A stretch of DNA of 64,000 nt from Pseudomonas tructae (GTDB lineage Bacteria > Pseudomonadota > Gammaproteobacteria > Pseudomonadales > Pseudomonadaceae). Positions 63,643 through 64,000 of this stretch are shown in pieces; the first letter of the stretch is position 1; each line of letters starts with the position of its first letter. Location: positions 2,800,501 through 2,864,500 of the forward strand of contig NZ_CP035952.1 of assembly GCF_004214895.1 (NCBI RefSeq), read 5' to 3'. The notes beneath the pieces are model-generated. The model was not told where the DNA came from and ran no database searches. It saw only the letters and a list, made by a program, of their open reading frames with translations. The translations under genes and the position numbers were made by a program.

Positions 63643-64000
63643 GCGTTGCTTGCCGTAGATGAGATTGCCAGCGGATAGACTAGGTCGCTGCCCGCTTGCT
63701 TGAGCAGTGCAGCAATGACGGTCATCGTCCAGCCTGAGTCGATCATGTCATCAACCAGCAGCACTGGGCCAGCGGGAATGCTCGCATTTACCGCGAACAC
63801 ACCATCTAGGTTACGGCACTGATGGAAGCGATTGTTCTGCCACTTTTGTGGCTCGTTTTCTTTCACCTTGGTCACACAGTTGACGAAGGGAATTCCTAGC
63901 GTATTCGCCAAGCGCTGAGCAAAGTCAGGTACCAACGTTGGATGCCCCAAAGACGGCACGCAGCACAACCAGGTAGGCTTGGGGTTGGGCTGCCAGCGAG
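63639..64000 (-). CDS. Phosphoribosyltransferase domain, ShosT-like or RecQ-linked, C-terminal part
   Basis: The frame is open to the window edge; 120 codons are visible. PTWLCCVPSLGHPTLVPDFAQRLANTLGIPFVN and NEPQKWQNNRFHQCRNLDGVFAV lead to GPVLLVDDMIDSGWTMTVIAALLKQAG, the PRPP-binding loop of ComF-type phosphoribosyltransferases. The same sequence type occurs at the C terminus of some RecQ-family helicases as well as in ShosT toxins, and the missing N-terminal part decides between them. Stop overlaps the DprA-like ATG. Confidence 0.75.
   Translation of the reverse strand, partial: RWQPNPKPTWLCCVPSLGHPTLVPDFAQRLANTLGIPFVNCVTKVKENEPQKWQNNRFHQCRNLDGVFAVNASIPAGPVLLVDDMIDSGWTMTVIAALLKQAGSDLVYPLAISSTASNA

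Noticed and set aside
1..64000. CRISPR array, tRNA/rRNA genes or a complete prophage
   Set aside because: No regularly spaced direct repeats, no cloverleaf-like sequence and no block of phage structural genes was found on reading both strands.

Overview
The window is a high-GC Pseudomonas chromosome segment, most probably from the P. putida group. The evidence is a close mexEF-oprN set, FecI/FecR/TonB-receptor organisation, a PipR-type LuxR locus, PAS-LuxR and LysR regulators, and many copies of the P. putida-type REP sequence (a 'GCGGGxxxxCCCGC...TCCCACA' core). No rRNA, tRNA, CRISPR array or complete prophage was seen. AT-richer patches with orphan genes, an IS256-family remnant and truncated genes mark accessory insertions at about 9.1-12.4, 33.1-34.2, 43.1-43.8, 50.0-53.2 and 61.7-64 kb.

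Layout, left half. 1-3 kb: a partial endonuclease/exonuclease/phosphatase gene, a hybrid histidine kinase and a membrane-anchored HEAT/TPR protein. 3.1-9 kb: mexE-mexF-oprN multidrug efflux operon. 9.1-12.4 kb: a variable patch with a RHH/ParE toxin-antitoxin pair whose antitoxin start looks damaged, a structured C4-like antisense RNA in front of a small DUF gene, an RHS-like stub, an orphan gene and an IS256 remnant. 12.4-17.3 kb: a TonB receptor, a periplasmic binding protein and a di-heme cytochrome in one operon, preceded by two sequences that match the molybdate-regulator (ModE) box. 17.3-22.5 kb: a PAS-LuxR regulator divergent from thiolase, acyl-CoA synthetase and an MHS transporter. 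22.5-26.7 kb: a CorA-like transporter, a RimK/RLAN ATP-grasp protein, a GNAT-C39 fusion and a small cytochrome c. 27-32.7 kb: a second complete RND tripartite pump, with an operator whose half-site recurs in front of a TetR gene at 34.8 kb.

Layout, right half. 35-43.1 kb is one peptide/plant-signal locus: a Dpp-type ABC transporter and a proline-iminopeptidase-like gene on one strand, PipR-type LuxR and a second iminopeptidase-like gene (PipA) on the other, with a matching lux-box-like sequence in front of each peptidase gene. 43.8-49.1 kb: LysR, a HutXWV-like ABC importer and a histidine ammonia-lyase homologue that lacks the Ala-Ser-Gly triad needed to build the MIO cofactor. 49.1-54.8 kb: cupin, GNAT, an orphan P-loop ATPase, a two-TM protein, a DapF homologue with both catalytic cysteines changed to serine, and a small P-loop kinase. 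54.9-58.9 kb: FecI-FecR-siderophore receptor under a Fur-like box. 59-61.5 kb: malate dehydrogenase, a perfect REP inverted pair and an MFS exporter. 62.2-64 kb: a DprA-like gene and the C-terminal end of a phosphoribosyltransferase gene, resembling the ShosA/ShosT toxin-antitoxin defence pair, cut by the window edge.

The observations most worth following are the MIO-less ammonia-lyase homologue with its own importer, the ModE-box TonB/binding-protein/cytochrome operon, the C4-like RNA whose loop is exactly complementary to the neighbouring Shine-Dalgarno region, the paired lux boxes of the pip locus, the Ser/Ser DapF homologue and the candidate defence genes at 50.6-52.8 and 62.3-64 kb.
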